NCBI GenBank assembly: GCA_963759545.1
Contig: CAVXAB010000021.1
Coordinates: forward strand, 124,001 to 188,000
Direction of reading: 5' to 3'
Length of the DNA stretch: 64,000 bases
Source of the DNA: Trebonia sp963759545
GTDB lineage: Bacteria; Actinomycetota; Actinomycetes; Streptosporangiales; Streptosporangiaceae
Under the pieces are notes generated by a model. The model saw nothing but the letters and a program-made list of their open reading frames with translations, was not told the origin of the DNA and ran no database searches. This document shows, in pieces, positions 8,855 through 16,993 of the stretch (position 1 is its first letter; each line of letters begins with the position of its first letter). The translations under genes and the position numbers were made by a program.

Positions 8855-9022
8855 TCAGTAGGGCTGGTCGCTGCTCGCGCTGCACGCGCACATCGTGAGC
8901 AGCGTATCGGTGTCGGCGACGAATTCGACGGCGTCCGGCGCGAGTGCCGGCAGCGTGCCTGCTTCCGCCACGCCGACCGGCTCAGGCGGGCGGGTGAGCA
9001 GTTCCACGGCGACTGCGGTCAT
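8855..9022 (-). CDS. Putative RiPP precursor peptide, 55 aa
   Basis: The ORF codes for 55 residues: an acidic, hydrophobic leader-like N-terminal part (MTAVAVELLTRPPEPVG..., ending DAVEFVADTDTLL) and a compact C-terminal core TMCACSASSDQPY with cysteines at 45 and 47, two residues apart, in a Ser/Ala-rich stretch. It lies 40 bp downstream of a radical SAM gene and is followed by a strong hairpin. The ribosome site AAGGAGGTGA (9031-9040 region, minus strand) is a perfect match to the 16S anti-SD, the best in this window, 7 bases before the ATG. Codon third positions are GC-rich as in the neighbours. That it is a substrate of the adjacent radical SAM enzyme is inference from size, Cys core and position; I do not recognise a named family with certainty. 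Confidence 0.75.
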   Translation of the reverse strand: MTAVAVELLTRPPEPVGVAEAGTLPALAPDAVEFVADTDTLLTMCACSASSDQPY

Positions 9023-9062
9023 GAGCGTTTCACCTCCTTCCTCGGGCGAGTAGCGGGCGTTC

Positions 9063-10173
9063 TCACCTCCCTCCGTGCTGGCAGAACACTTCGAGCGGGG
9101 CCTTGGCCTGCCGGTAGAGGCTGGCCAGCGGCATGCAGGTCCCGCAGGTCTTCTGGAGGGTGCAGCCGGTGCAGCCGCCGTGCCGGGTGAGCAGCGAGTC
9201 GGCGGCAGCCGCGAGCCTGCGCAGGCCGTCGGCGCCCTCGGCGATCAGGTCGACCTGGGGGTCGCGGCCGACCTTGCAGATGGACGCCTTCCCGTGCGGG
9301 TCGGCGTGGAAGTGGGTGATCCCGGCGTTGCACCCGGTGTACGGCTTGCGCGTGCGGAGCATCTCGCGGGACTGGCTGGGCAGCACCTCGCCGCCGCCGT
9401 GGATGGTGGGGCTGATGTTCGTGTACTCGAACGACTCGATGCCGAACCGGTCGGCGATCGCCTTCATCGCCGGGACCTCGTGGGCGTTGCGGTTGGACAC
9501 GACGATGTTGATCCGCATCGCCAGCCTGGCCTCGTGGGCGGCGGCCAGGCCGCGCATGAACCGGCGGAACGATCCCCGGCGGCGGGTCATCCCGTCGTAG
9601 GACGCCTCGGTCGCCCCGTACAGGCTGAGCGTCAGCCGGTACGGGCGGCGGGCCGTCAGCAGGTCGAGGGTCCTGGGCCGGTCGAGCCGTGACCCGTTGG
9701 AGGAGATCTGGATCATCATGCCCATGTCCCAGGCGGCGGCGTGGGTCTCGGCGAACAGCGGGTCGATCAGCGGTTCTCCGCCGGTGAGCTGGAGCCACAG
9801 CACCCCGGCGTCGGCCATCACCTTGCAGCAGCCGCTCGCGGCCGGGCCAGTCCATGCCGGCGAACATCTTTTCCCCGAGGTAGCAGTGCTCGCAGTCGTA
9901 GTTGCAACCGAGGTTCACCTCGTAGCTGGCGCGGGCGTACCCGTAGGCGGTCTCCGGCCGGATCAGGATCGTTTCACCGATCAGGCGGCCGGCCAGGTCG
10001 GTGCCCCACCCGGCTCGGACCGGGCCGGCGAGCCAGGCGGGGACCAGGGCATCGGCAGGTGCGTCGCGCAGTTCGGCGTATCGGTCGGCCCCGATCCGGA
10101 CCGCTCCGTCGTAGCCGGGCCGGACGACGACGTGCCCCTCTGGATAGGGGCTGGCGATGAGCTGATGGGTCAT
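9063..10173 (-). pseudogene. Radical SAM/SPASM-like peptide-modifying enzyme, one frameshift
   Basis: The N-terminal part (from 10173) has the radical SAM cluster motif GCNYDCEHC (Cys 90, 94, 97), which binds the 4Fe-4S cluster that cleaves SAM. After MDWPGRERLL the frame breaks near 9822-9832 and continues in another frame as KVMADAGVLWLQLTGGEPLIDP (the GGEP SAM-binding motif), then a TIM-barrel body and a C-terminal Cys-rich region (CNAG...CKVG...CTGCTLQKTCGTCMP...CQHGG) like SPASM/twitch domains for extra iron-sulfur clusters. Removing one base gives about 369 residues. Start ATG has GGAGG six bases upstream. It lies between a kinase-like gene and the small Cys peptide. Peptide thioether or C-C crosslinking is the usual chemistry of such enzymes; the product here is unknown. 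The shift could be a sequencing error. Confidence 0.85.
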
Positions 10174-10203
10174 GAGCGCCTCCGTGGCTGAGGGGTATGC
10201 GGG

Positions 10204-11073
10204 TCAGGCGAGCAGCGTGTCGGTGTAGGCGTGGAGCCGGGCCGCGAGCCGGCCAGGGTCGGGAAGCCGGGTGAGGTTCCGGAGGATGAGGGCGGCGGCG
10301 ACCAGCTGGGCGTATCTGCCGCTCGGTGTGTTCAGCACGTCCGCCAGGGCCTCGTGGACCTGGTCGGCGACGGCGGGGACTTCCAGTGCCGTGAGGTAGA
10401 GGTAGGCGGCGCCGTAGCCGGTGACGGCCGAGCACCAGTGCTCCATGTCGAGGATGCAGAAGCGCGGCGCGGTGATGTTCTGCCAGTTCAGGTCGATGTG
10501 CTCGGTCCCGAACGCCGGAACACAGTCGGCGGGGACCGGACGGCGGTAGGTCGCGCCGAGCAGGTAGCCGTACTCCTCGGCATCATGGACCGGGAACTGG
10601 CGGTCGGTGGGATACGCGCGCAGCGCCGCAAGCGACGCGCGCAGGTCGCTGAACCAGTCCGCCGGAAGGTCCGGGGCCGTCCGCAGGAACCGCTCCCGGG
10701 AGGCGGGCGGGTCGGTGACGAGCGTGAGGACTTCGGCGCTGACCGGGACGGGCGGCGGTCCGTCGGTGTGCCACTCGATCCGGTGCAGCAGCGCGGGCTT
10801 GCTGACTCCCGGGATCGCCGCCGCCTCGGCGGTGCCCCGCCATGCCTTCCCGCTCATCTCGTGCTCGAGGAAGGGGCTCACCCGCAGCCACGCACGCTGC
10901 CCGCGGAACATAACCGGCGAGCCGACAAAGCCCCAGCGATGAACACGCCCGCCAGGATCCAGGAGAGCGCCCAGTCGCCTTGCCGATTCTTCGAGCAGGC
11001 CCGACTGCCATTTCTCGAAGTCATCGATTCGGACCGGTAGCCAGCGGTACCTGGACGTTCGCGTGATGCGCAT
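10204..11073 (-). CDS. Kinase-fold (APH-like) protein of the RiPP-like operon
   Basis: Intact 289-residue protein. A Brenner-type catalytic loop HIDLNWQN is at residues 192-199 and a metal-binding-like aspartate follows in CILDMEHW (residue 209), the order found in aminoglycoside/homoserine kinase-like folds. The N-terminal lobe is not clearly recognisable and lacks an obvious Gly-rich loop. ATG at 11073 has GAGGAG eight bases upstream. It starts inside the end of the ATPase gene's region (4 bp from its stop) and lies 31 bp before the radical SAM gene, so the genes are one transcription unit. Two different kinase-fold proteins in one small operon is unusual. Either might phosphorylate the peptide or act as a non-catalytic binding protein; neither is shown. 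Confidence 0.7.
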   Translation of the reverse strand: MRITRTSRYRWLPVRIDDFEKWQSGLLEESARRLGALLDPGGRVHRWGFVGSPVMFRGQRAWLRVSPFLEHEMSGKAWRGTAEAAAIPGVSKPALLHRIEWHTDGPPPVPVSAEVLTLVTDPPASRERFLRTAPDLPADWFSDLRASLAALRAYPTDRQFPVHDAEEYGYLLGATYRRPVPADCVPAFGTEHIDLNWQNITAPRFCILDMEHWCSAVTGYGAAYLYLTALEVPAVADQVHEALADVLNTPSGRYAQLVAAALILRNLTRLPDPGRLAARLHAYTDTLLA

Positions 11074-11076
11074 GGC

Positions 11077-11523
11077 CTAGCTCCTCTTGTCTTCCCGGCC
11101 GAGTTCGCACCAGGTCACCTTGCCGCTCGGGGTTCCGCGTCGGGTACCAGCCCCATCGCTCGCTCAGCGTTTCCACGAGAAACAGGCCCCGGCCGCTCTC
11201 CGCATCGACCTCGGGAAAGCCGTTTTCGAGCACCCGGGGTACCGGCGGCTGGACGTTGCTGTCCCATACCTCGATGAGAAGACGGTCACGGTTAGCAGAG
11301 AGGCGGACGTTGACCGGACAGGTCGTCTGACGGTGGCCCGTGCCGCCTGCACCGCATTGGTCACAAGTTCGGAAAGCAGCAGCTCAGCAGTCTCAGCGAC
11401 CTCGGAAAGACCCCATTCCCACAGCACCTGCCGGGCGTGCAGCCGGGCACAGGGCACGGCGGAGGGAAGCGCGCCGAGCAGCAGCGAACTGCGCCGAGGA
11501 AAGCGCACCTCGGCATGGGTCAT
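11077..11523 (-). pseudogene. RsbW-like GHKL ATPase, two frameshifts
   Basis: First gene of the minus-strand operon. The pieces in order are LLLSELVTNAVQAA (N-box), DRLLIEVWDSNVQPPVP (G1 box), then EVDAESGRGLFLVETLSERWGWYP (G2 box), and in a third frame SGKVTWCELGREDKRS with a stop at 11077-11079. This is the small anti-sigma-factor-like histidine-kinase-type ATPase fold abundant in actinomycetes, about 147 residues after repair. Frame breaks lie near 11338-11348 and 11128-11132. As it heads an operon with a radical SAM gene it may be a regulatory switch protein; targets unknown. Two shifts in such a short gene suggest decay or poor local sequence quality. Confidence 0.75.
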
Positions 11524-11807
11524 CCTGACGGCAACTCCGTCGGCTGCAGCATCGCGGCCCGATGTCGTTGGCTTCCGTCGCCGCTATGCTCTGGCAATCC
11601 ATCGGGCTCGCCTCCCTCGCCTTCGATTCCGCGCCGGGTGTACCGGCTGGTTCGAGGCTCGCATCGTCACGCCGGCGTCGGCTATGACGAAACGGGCATG
11701 ACGCATATACATGTGGCGTATATAAGCCATGACGCTCCGCAATGCGTGCGGTTAAAATTGCCAGGCAGGAGCTATGTCCCTTTCCGGAATCAGGCGGGAA
11801 AGACAAG
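11524..11807. promoter_or_regulatory. Divergent promoter region of the RiPP-like locus
   Basis: This 284-bp gap lies between the ATPase start (minus) and the XRE regulator start (plus). It is locally AT-rich around 11700-11730, with CATATAC and GCGTATATA close together (11704-11723), a plausible regulator-binding site. The 9-mer TGGCGTATA at 11714 recurs at 13817, after the Nudix gene. No further gene seen. Confidence 0.5.
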
Positions 11808-13151
11808 ATGAGCACCAATGCCCCGAGGTACTGCCGGTGCGGGAACCGTCTTGCCTGGAACCACGCGGGTGCCCTGTGCGGCTCCTGCGAGCGGCAAGCG
11901 GTCCACCGCCGCGCCGCACCGCCAGCGGTGTCACCTGCCTTCTGGGACACTCCAGCACTCCGGGACGCGCTCGCTGCCCAGCACATCGGCCGCGTTGCCC
12001 GCGCCTACCGTCGGCACAGCGAATTCGCGGCACGCTACGGGCGTGACGGCGTCTCCCAGGAACTGCTCGGCACCTGGCTCGGACTCACCCAGGCACAGGT
12101 CAGCCGGATCGAGAACGGTCCTCCCGTCCGCAACCTGGACACCCTCGCGCACTGGGCGCGAGTCCTGCAGATCCCGCCCCACCTGCTCTGGTTCAAGCTC
12201 CCGCCCGGCCGTAGCGTTAACGACGCCAGGAGAGAATCCCAGCTCACGACAGCTACGCCGGTGCCAGCGGAGACCTCCCGCCGCCTGCCAGTTGCCGACG
12301 GACTGGCCCATGACCCGGACGCCGTAGCCATGAGGGCGTTCCGGACGGCCGATCTTCAGGCGGGCGGCGGTCATCTGTACGCCAGCGTGGTCAGGTACCT
12401 GCAGGCCGACATGGCGCCCCGGCTCTTCGGTACCGACGCAGGAGCCAGCAACCCGGCGCTGTTCACCGCGGCAGCGGCCCTGACCGAGATGGCCGGGTGG
12501 ATGGCGCACGACGCCGGGCGCGATGCGAGCGCCAAGCGGCATTTCGGCCGGGCGCTGGCCCTGGTCCAAGTCGGCGGCGACCACCAGCTCACCGCGCACA
12601 TCCTGGGCAGCATGAGCCACCTCGCCAGCTACCTCGGTGCTCCGGACGAAGCCGTTGCCCTGGCCCGCCGGGGACAAGCCGCCCTGCACGCCGGAGCAGC
12701 CAACCCCGCTCTCGAAGCGCGCATGCTCGCGCTCGAAGCCCGCGGAGTCGCTGGCAAGAACCCGGCCGACCCGGCCGAATGCACCCGGCTGCTGCTGCGT
12801 GCCGAACGGGCACTTGAGGACACCCCCGCTGCATCGGTCTCGACCTGGGTGAGCCATTTCGATGAGGGATCGCTGGCCAGCGAGACGACCCGCTGCCTGC
12901 GCCAGCTCGGCGACCTGGAGCAGGCCCGCCAGCAGGCCGAGCGCATCATCAGCCTCCGGCCCAGCCACCGCACCCGCAGCCGCGCGTTCGGCCAGCTCGC
13001 CCTGGCCAGCGTCTTGATCGCCCAGCAAGAACCAGACCAGGCCTGCGGCATCGCCGCAGACGTGCTCAACGCGACCCAGTCCCTCGGGTCCTACCTGGTC
13101 ATCAGCCAGTTGATCCAGCTCCAGCGGCAGCTAGAGCCATACTCGCGGTAA
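11808..13151 (+). CDS. XRE-family regulator with N-terminal zinc ribbon and TPR-like region
   Basis: The 447-residue protein begins with a Cys cluster (CRCGNRLAW...CGSC; Cys 9, 11, 24, 27) that could bind zinc. It continues with a helix-turn-helix (VSQELLGTWLGLTQAQVSRIENG, about residues 82-104) and then some 280 residues of helical repeats (for example MAGWMAHDAGRDASAKRHFG, LGSMSHLASYLGAPDEAVAL) typical of TPR-type sensor regions. ATG at 11808 is the first start after the AT-rich divergent promoter; an upstream in-frame ATG at 11742 would include promoter sequence. TPR-bearing XRE regulators commonly sense peptides. Position, divergent from the radical SAM operon, makes it the likely local regulator. 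Confidence 0.85.
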   Translation: MSTNAPRYCRCGNRLAWNHAGALCGSCERQAVHRRAAPPAVSPAFWDTPALRDALAAQHIGRVARAYRRHSEFAARYGRDGVSQELLGTWLGLTQAQVSRIENGPPVRNLDTLAHWARVLQIPPHLLWFKLPPGRSVNDARRESQLTTATPVPAETSRRLPVADGLAHDPDAVAMRAFRTADLQAGGGHLYASVVRYLQADMAPRLFGTDAGASNPALFTAAAALTEMAGWMAHDAGRDASAKRHFGRALALVQVGGDHQLTAHILGSMSHLASYLGAPDEAVALARRGQAALHAGAANPALEARMLALEARGVAGKNPADPAECTRLLLRAERALEDTPAASVSTWVSHFDEGSLASETTRCLRQLGDLEQARQQAERIISLRPSHRTRSRAFGQLALASVLIAQQEPDQACGIAADVLNATQSLGSYLVISQLIQLQRQLEPYSR

Positions 13152-13155
13152 CGCG

Positions 13156-13269
13156 GTGGTCGCCGAGTTTCTAAACTGCCTCCAAGACGCCGTCCGCGAC
13201 CGGCTGGCGTTCTACCAGCTGACCGCCGAAGGCCAGCAACACGCGGGCGAGGCTTGGGAGGGACCGTGA
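13156..13269 (+). CDS. Small coupled ORF, 37 aa
   Basis: GTG start 5 bp after the XRE stop. It encodes MVAEFLNCLQDAVRDRLAFY and a Gln-rich tail ending AWEGP, with high GC at third positions. Its TGA overlaps the GTG of the Nudix gene (GTGA), indicating translational coupling. No known domain. It could be a small helper protein or only a leader that couples translation of the Nudix gene. Confidence 0.5.
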   Translation: MVAEFLNCLQDAVRDRLAFYQLTAEGQQHAGEAWEGP

Positions 13270-13784
13270 GCACGGACGGCGAACTGTACGAGCGCGACCC
13301 CGAGGCGTGGAACGCCTACCTGGCCGAGGGCAACGCGAAGCAAGCCCGCAAGCGCGTCAGCGCCGACGCCATCGTCCGCGACTCCTCCGGCCGCATCCTC
13401 CTCGTCGACCCCACCTACAAGCCAGACTGGGACCTGCCCGGCGGCATGGCCGAGGCCAACGAACCGCCCGCCGACGCGCTGCGCCGGGAACTGCGTGAAG
13501 AACTCGGACTCGACATCCAGCTCGGAGACCTGCTCTGCGTCGACTGGGTCTCACCTCACGGCCCCTGGGACGACCTCCTCAACTTCATCTTCGACGGCGG
13601 AACCCTCAGCGACAGCGACATCAAAGGCCTGCGGCTTGTCGACAGCGAACTGCGCGCCTTCGAGTTCTGCGACGAGGGCCAGGCCAAAGAACGCCTCCGG
13701 CCCTACGTCTGGCGCAGGGCAAGCGCCGCAATGGAAGCGCTGGGGACCGGCCGGGCACGGTACCTGCAGGACGGGTACGCCTGA
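13266..13784 (+). CDS. Nudix hydrolase
   Basis: The 172-residue product has the Nudix box GGMAEANEPPADALRRELREELG (G-x5-E-x7-REUXEE, about residues 60-82), which binds Mg2+ and cleaves nucleoside diphosphate-X bonds. GTG at 13266 is chosen because GGGAGG sits at 13257-13262 and its start overlaps the upstream small ORF. It follows the XRE regulator of the RiPP-like locus, so it may serve that system or be a housekeeping hydrolase. A broken copy of its middle (WVSPHGPWDD region) is fused to the gene ending at 4508. Confidence 0.9.
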   Translation: MSTDGELYERDPEAWNAYLAEGNAKQARKRVSADAIVRDSSGRILLVDPTYKPDWDLPGGMAEANEPPADALRRELREELGLDIQLGDLLCVDWVSPHGPWDDLLNFIFDGGTLSDSDIKGLRLVDSELRAFEFCDEGQAKERLRPYVWRRASAAMEALGTGRARYLQDGYA

Positions 13785-13982
13785 CCCGACATAGGACGAT
13801 GCACCTCGTTTGTACCTGGCGTATACCCGCCTTGTACCTTGCGCCCATCTGTCGGCGCATCGCCCCCACTCACGACCGCATAGACCGTGCCGGGATCGCG
13901 CCGCTGGGGTCAGCACCGATTCAGCACGGGGTCCGGAAACGGCGGGAAACAACCGGCATCAACCGAACAATCCAGACATGAG

Positions 13983-14018
13983 AACGGGCCGCCCCGACTC
14001 GGCGCCGGACGGCCCGTT
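13983..14018. terminator. Hairpin between convergent genes
   Basis: AACGGGCCG and CGGCCCGTT form a 9-bp stem around an 18-base loop, followed on the plus strand by TTCC. It lies between the Nudix gene (plus) and the acyl-CoA dehydrogenase (minus) and may end both transcripts. The rest of the 280-bp gap holds the repeated TTGTACC at 13810 and 13833 and no gene. Confidence 0.6.
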
Positions 14019-14063
14019 TCCTAACCAGAAGAACCCAAGAAATCGCTGGTCAGCGGCCCATTT

Positions 14064-15218
14064 TCAGCCCTTGAGCAGCTGCCGCGCCATCACCACGCGC
14101 TGGATCTGATTCGTCCCCTCGTAGATCTGGGTGATCTTCGCGTCGCGCATCATCCGCTCGACCGGGAAGTCACGGACGTAGCCGTAGCCGCCGAGAAGCT
14201 GGACCGCGTCGGTGGTGACCTGCATGGCGGTGTCGGAAGCGAAGCACTTCGCGGCCGAGGAGACGAAGGTGAGCGTGGGTACGCGTTGCCCCCGCATGGC
14301 GAGTTCTGACAGGCTGGCCGCGTGGTAGGTGAGCTGCCTGGCGGCCTCGACCTTCATCGCCATGTCGGCGAGCATGAACTGCACGCCCTGGAAGTCGCTG
14401 ATCGCCTGGCCGAACTGGCGTCGTTCCCGCACATAGCCGGCCGCGTAGTCAAGTGCGCCCTGAGCGATGCCGAGCGCCTGGGCGGCGATCGTGATCCTGG
14501 TGTGGTCGAGCGTGGCGAGCGCCGTCTTGAAGCCGGTGCCCTCGTCCCCGATGATTCGGTCGGCCGGGACCCGCACGTCCTCAAGGATGACGGTGCGGGT
14601 GGGCGAGCCCTTGATCCCGAGTTTCTTCTCCGGCTTGCCGAAGCTCACGCCAGGGTCAGACTTCTCCACCACGAACGCCGAGATGCCGCGGGCGCCGCGC
14701 GCCGGGTCGGTCACGGCCATCACCGTGTAGTACTGCGAGACCCCGGCGTTCGTGATCCACATCTTGGTGCCGTTGAGTACCCAGTGATCCCCGTCGCGCA
14801 CGGCCCTGGTCTTCATCGCGGCGGCGTCCGAGCCCGCCCCCGCCTCGGAAAGCGCGTAGGAGAACAGCGCCTCGCCGCGCGCGACGGGCGGCAGGTACTT
14901 CCGCTTGAGTTCCTCGGACCCGGAAAGCAGCAGCGGCACGGTGCCGAGCTTGTTCACCGCGGGGATGAGCGAGGATGACGCGCAGACGCGGGCCACCTCC
15001 TCGATGACGATTGCCGCGGCGAGCGCGTCCGCGCCCTCACCGCCGAACGCTTCCGGTATGTGCACGGCGTGCATGCCGGCCGCGGTCAGCGCGTCAAGCG
15101 CCTCCTGCGGGAACCGCGCCGCCTCGTCAACCTCGGCCGCGAACGGCGCGATCTTGGCCTCGGCAAGCTCGCGCACCGTCTGGCGCAGCAGCTCGTGCTC
15201 TTCTGACACGGAGTTCAC
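14064..15218 (-). CDS. Acyl-CoA dehydrogenase, FadE25-like
   Basis: FAD enzyme that inserts the alpha,beta double bond into acyl-CoA in fatty-acid breakdown. The 384 residues cover the whole family length: N-terminal helical domain, middle beta domain with YALSEAGAGSDAAAMKT and MWITNAG, and C-terminal helices with RRQFGQAISDFQGVQ and QLLGGYGYVRDFPVERMMRDAK. The catalytic glutamate is in IYEGTNQIQRVVMARQLL at the C-terminus, the arrangement of short-chain enzymes close to mycobacterial FadE25. GTG start with GGAG six bases upstream. Divergent from a TetR-type gene with a strong operator between them, so regulation by that repressor, released by an acyl-CoA, is likely. Confidence 0.93.
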   Translation of the reverse strand: MNSVSEEHELLRQTVRELAEAKIAPFAAEVDEAARFPQEALDALTAAGMHAVHIPEAFGGEGADALAAAIVIEEVARVCASSSLIPAVNKLGTVPLLLSGSEELKRKYLPPVARGEALFSYALSEAGAGSDAAAMKTRAVRDGDHWVLNGTKMWITNAGVSQYYTVMAVTDPARGARGISAFVVEKSDPGVSFGKPEKKLGIKGSPTRTVILEDVRVPADRIIGDEGTGFKTALATLDHTRITIAAQALGIAQGALDYAAGYVRERRQFGQAISDFQGVQFMLADMAMKVEAARQLTYHAASLSELAMRGQRVPTLTFVSSAAKCFASDTAMQVTTDAVQLLGGYGYVRDFPVERMMRDAKITQIYEGTNQIQRVVMARQLLKG

Positions 15219-15232
15219 CCATCTCCATTGCG

Positions 15233-15263
15233 ATACTCAGTACCATTTTAGAGTACTGAGTAC
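15233..15263. promoter_or_regulatory. TetR-type operator, paired GTACTNAGTAC sites
   Basis: TACTCAGTAC (15234-15243) and GTACTGAGTA (15253-15262) form a perfect 10-bp inverted repeat with a 9-base AT-rich spacer. Each arm is itself almost palindromic. It sits between the divergent acyl-CoA dehydrogenase and TetR genes, 16-45 bases before the dehydrogenase start, where it would block that promoter. Confidence 0.8.
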
Positions 15264-15329
15264 CTAAGCAGGTGGCAAGATCGGCCGGCCGGTGGCGTCC
15301 CGGCCGGGGGATCGGGTAAGGATTGGGCG

Positions 15330-16002
15330 GTGACCAAGCCATCAGCACGGGACCGGCTCGCCCGCGCCGCGTTCGCCCTGTTCGACGAGCAGGGATACGA
15401 GCAGGCCACGGTGGACGAGATCGCCGGGCGGGCGGGACTGGGCCGCACCACGTTCTTCCGGCACTACCGGTCCAAGGAAGACGTGATCTTCCCCGATCAC
15501 GACCGCCTGCTCGAGCAGGTCAGGAGCCGGCTGCGGGCGTCCGGCCACGGCACCGCCCTGGCCGCGGTCGCGGACGCCGCCCGCCTGGTGCTGCAGGGCT
15601 ACCTCGACGAGGGTGACCTTGCCCGCCGCCGGTACGCCCTGACAAGCACGGTGCCCGCCCTCCGCGATCGCGAGATCGTCAGCGTCGCCCGCTACCAGCG
15701 GGTCTTCCGCGAGTTCCTCGCCGACCAGGCGGGCGATCCGGCGGAGCACTGCGCAGTTGCGCGCCGAGCTGGCGGCGGCGGCGGTGGTCGCCGCGCACAA
15801 CCACGTCCTGCGCCGCTGGCTCCGCGGCGAGAGCCAGGAGCCGCTGACCGATCTCGACGCGGCCATGCGCCAGGTGCTCGCGCTCTTCACCAGCGGCGCG
15901 CCCGGGCAAGGCACCACCATCGCCGTGTTCCGCACCGACGAGGACCTTGACGCCCTGCTCCCCGCACTCCGCCGCCTCACCCGCGACGCGCGTAAGGCTT
16001 AA
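15330..16002 (+). pseudogene. TetR-family regulator, one frameshift
   Basis: The N-terminus has a full TetR helix-turn-helix (ARAAFALFDEQGYEQATVDEIAGRAGLGRTTFFRHYRSKED, residues ~11-50). After FLADQAGDPAEH the frame breaks near 15748-15758, and the ligand domain continues in another frame as LRAELAAAAVVAAHNHVLRRWLRGES... to a stop at 16002. One base change gives a normal ~223-residue regulator. Divergent to the acyl-CoA dehydrogenase with the paired operator between, so probably its repressor. If the frameshift is real the dehydrogenase would be constitutively expressed. Confidence 0.8.
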
Positions 16003-16048
16003 CCGCGGCTGGATCGCGGGCCAGTCGGGCGCGCTTCATTGTCCTGTC

Positions 16049-16930
16049 CTAGTCGAGGCCGATGAGGCGGGCCGGGTTGTCCCTGATCATCAGCCCGATG
16101 TCCCGCTCGGAGACCCCGCTGTCCAGCAGGTCGCCGACGACCTGCCGGTACGCCTCGATCGGCAGCGCGTTGCCGACCTGGCCGAGGTCTGAGCCGAGCG
16201 AGGTGCGCTCGGGTCCGATGAGGCTGATCCACTCGAGCAGCTCGGTGAACGGGAAGCGCCGCTCGTTGTGGTACATGCCGAGTTCGTGCTCGATGGTCGC
16301 GCCAAGTCCGGCCAGTTCGACGGCCTGCTGGCGCTCCATCGCGACCACGAAGTTGGGGTGGCTGACGATGAGCCTGTCGTGCCCGGCCGCGACGGCCGCC
16401 TCGACCAGCGCCCGCGCGGGCCCGGGTCCTAGGTGACCGGTGGAGATCAGCGCCCCGGCCTCCCTGGCCTGGCCGATGATCTGGTGCACCTCGGGCCGCA
16501 GGTCGCCGTCCTCGCCGAAGATCGAGATCTCCTCGCTTTGCATCATGCCGCGCGGCTGGAAGTGCGCCCGCACGTCCTCGTCGCGGGCGGAGTGGCACAG
16601 GTGCGCACGGGATGAGATGGTGGGGAACCAGATAACCTTGCCGCCCATCTTCAGCGACCGGTCCACCGCGAACGGGTTCAGCCCGCCGTTGTGGCTGTTC
16701 AGCGCGATCCCGCCGAATACTTCGACGTTCAGGCCCGCGAGCAGCGGCGCCATCGCCAGGATGTCGGTCACGGTGTCGTGGTAGTGGCACTTGGCCACGA
16801 TCGCGCGGAACCCGGCCTCGTCGGCCTGCCTAGCGGCCTCAGCATGCGTGATCCGCCGCGGCATCGGCGACGGACCGGAGTGGCAGTGCAGGTCCACCGC
16901 GCCGATCAGGAGATTGTCGACCGCGCCCAT
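16049..16930 (-). CDS. DUF6282 family, amidohydrolase-like protein
   Basis: The 293-residue product starts with VDLHCHSGPSPMPRRITHAEAA, a metal-binding HxH at the end of the first beta strand as in amidohydrolase TIM barrels. Later motifs fit the same fold: KCHYHDTVTD, STGHLGPGPARALV, IVSHPNF and SLGSDLGQ with a late aspartate. Family known but its reaction is not. A GGGAGGAGC ribosome site precedes the ATG. It is the last of three co-directional genes (MDR oxidoreductase, DUF3237, this gene) with gaps of 93 and 63 bp, a likely operon for breaking down a carbonyl or ring compound (inference). Confidence 0.8.
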   Translation of the reverse strand: MGAVDNLLIGAVDLHCHSGPSPMPRRITHAEAARQADEAGFRAIVAKCHYHDTVTDILAMAPLLAGLNVEVFGGIALNSHNGGLNPFAVDRSLKMGGKVIWFPTISSRAHLCHSARDEDVRAHFQPRGMMQSEEISIFGEDGDLRPEVHQIIGQAREAGALISTGHLGPGPARALVEAAVAAGHDRLIVSHPNFVVAMERQQAVELAGLGATIEHELGMYHNERRFPFTELLEWISLIGPERTSLGSDLGQVGNALPIEAYRQVVGDLLDSGVSERDIGLMIRDNPARLIGLD

Positions 16931-16993
16931 TCATGCTCCTCCCGATGCCGATGATGATGTCCCGGAAGAGCCGCTTGAGCAAGGGCGTGTCGC

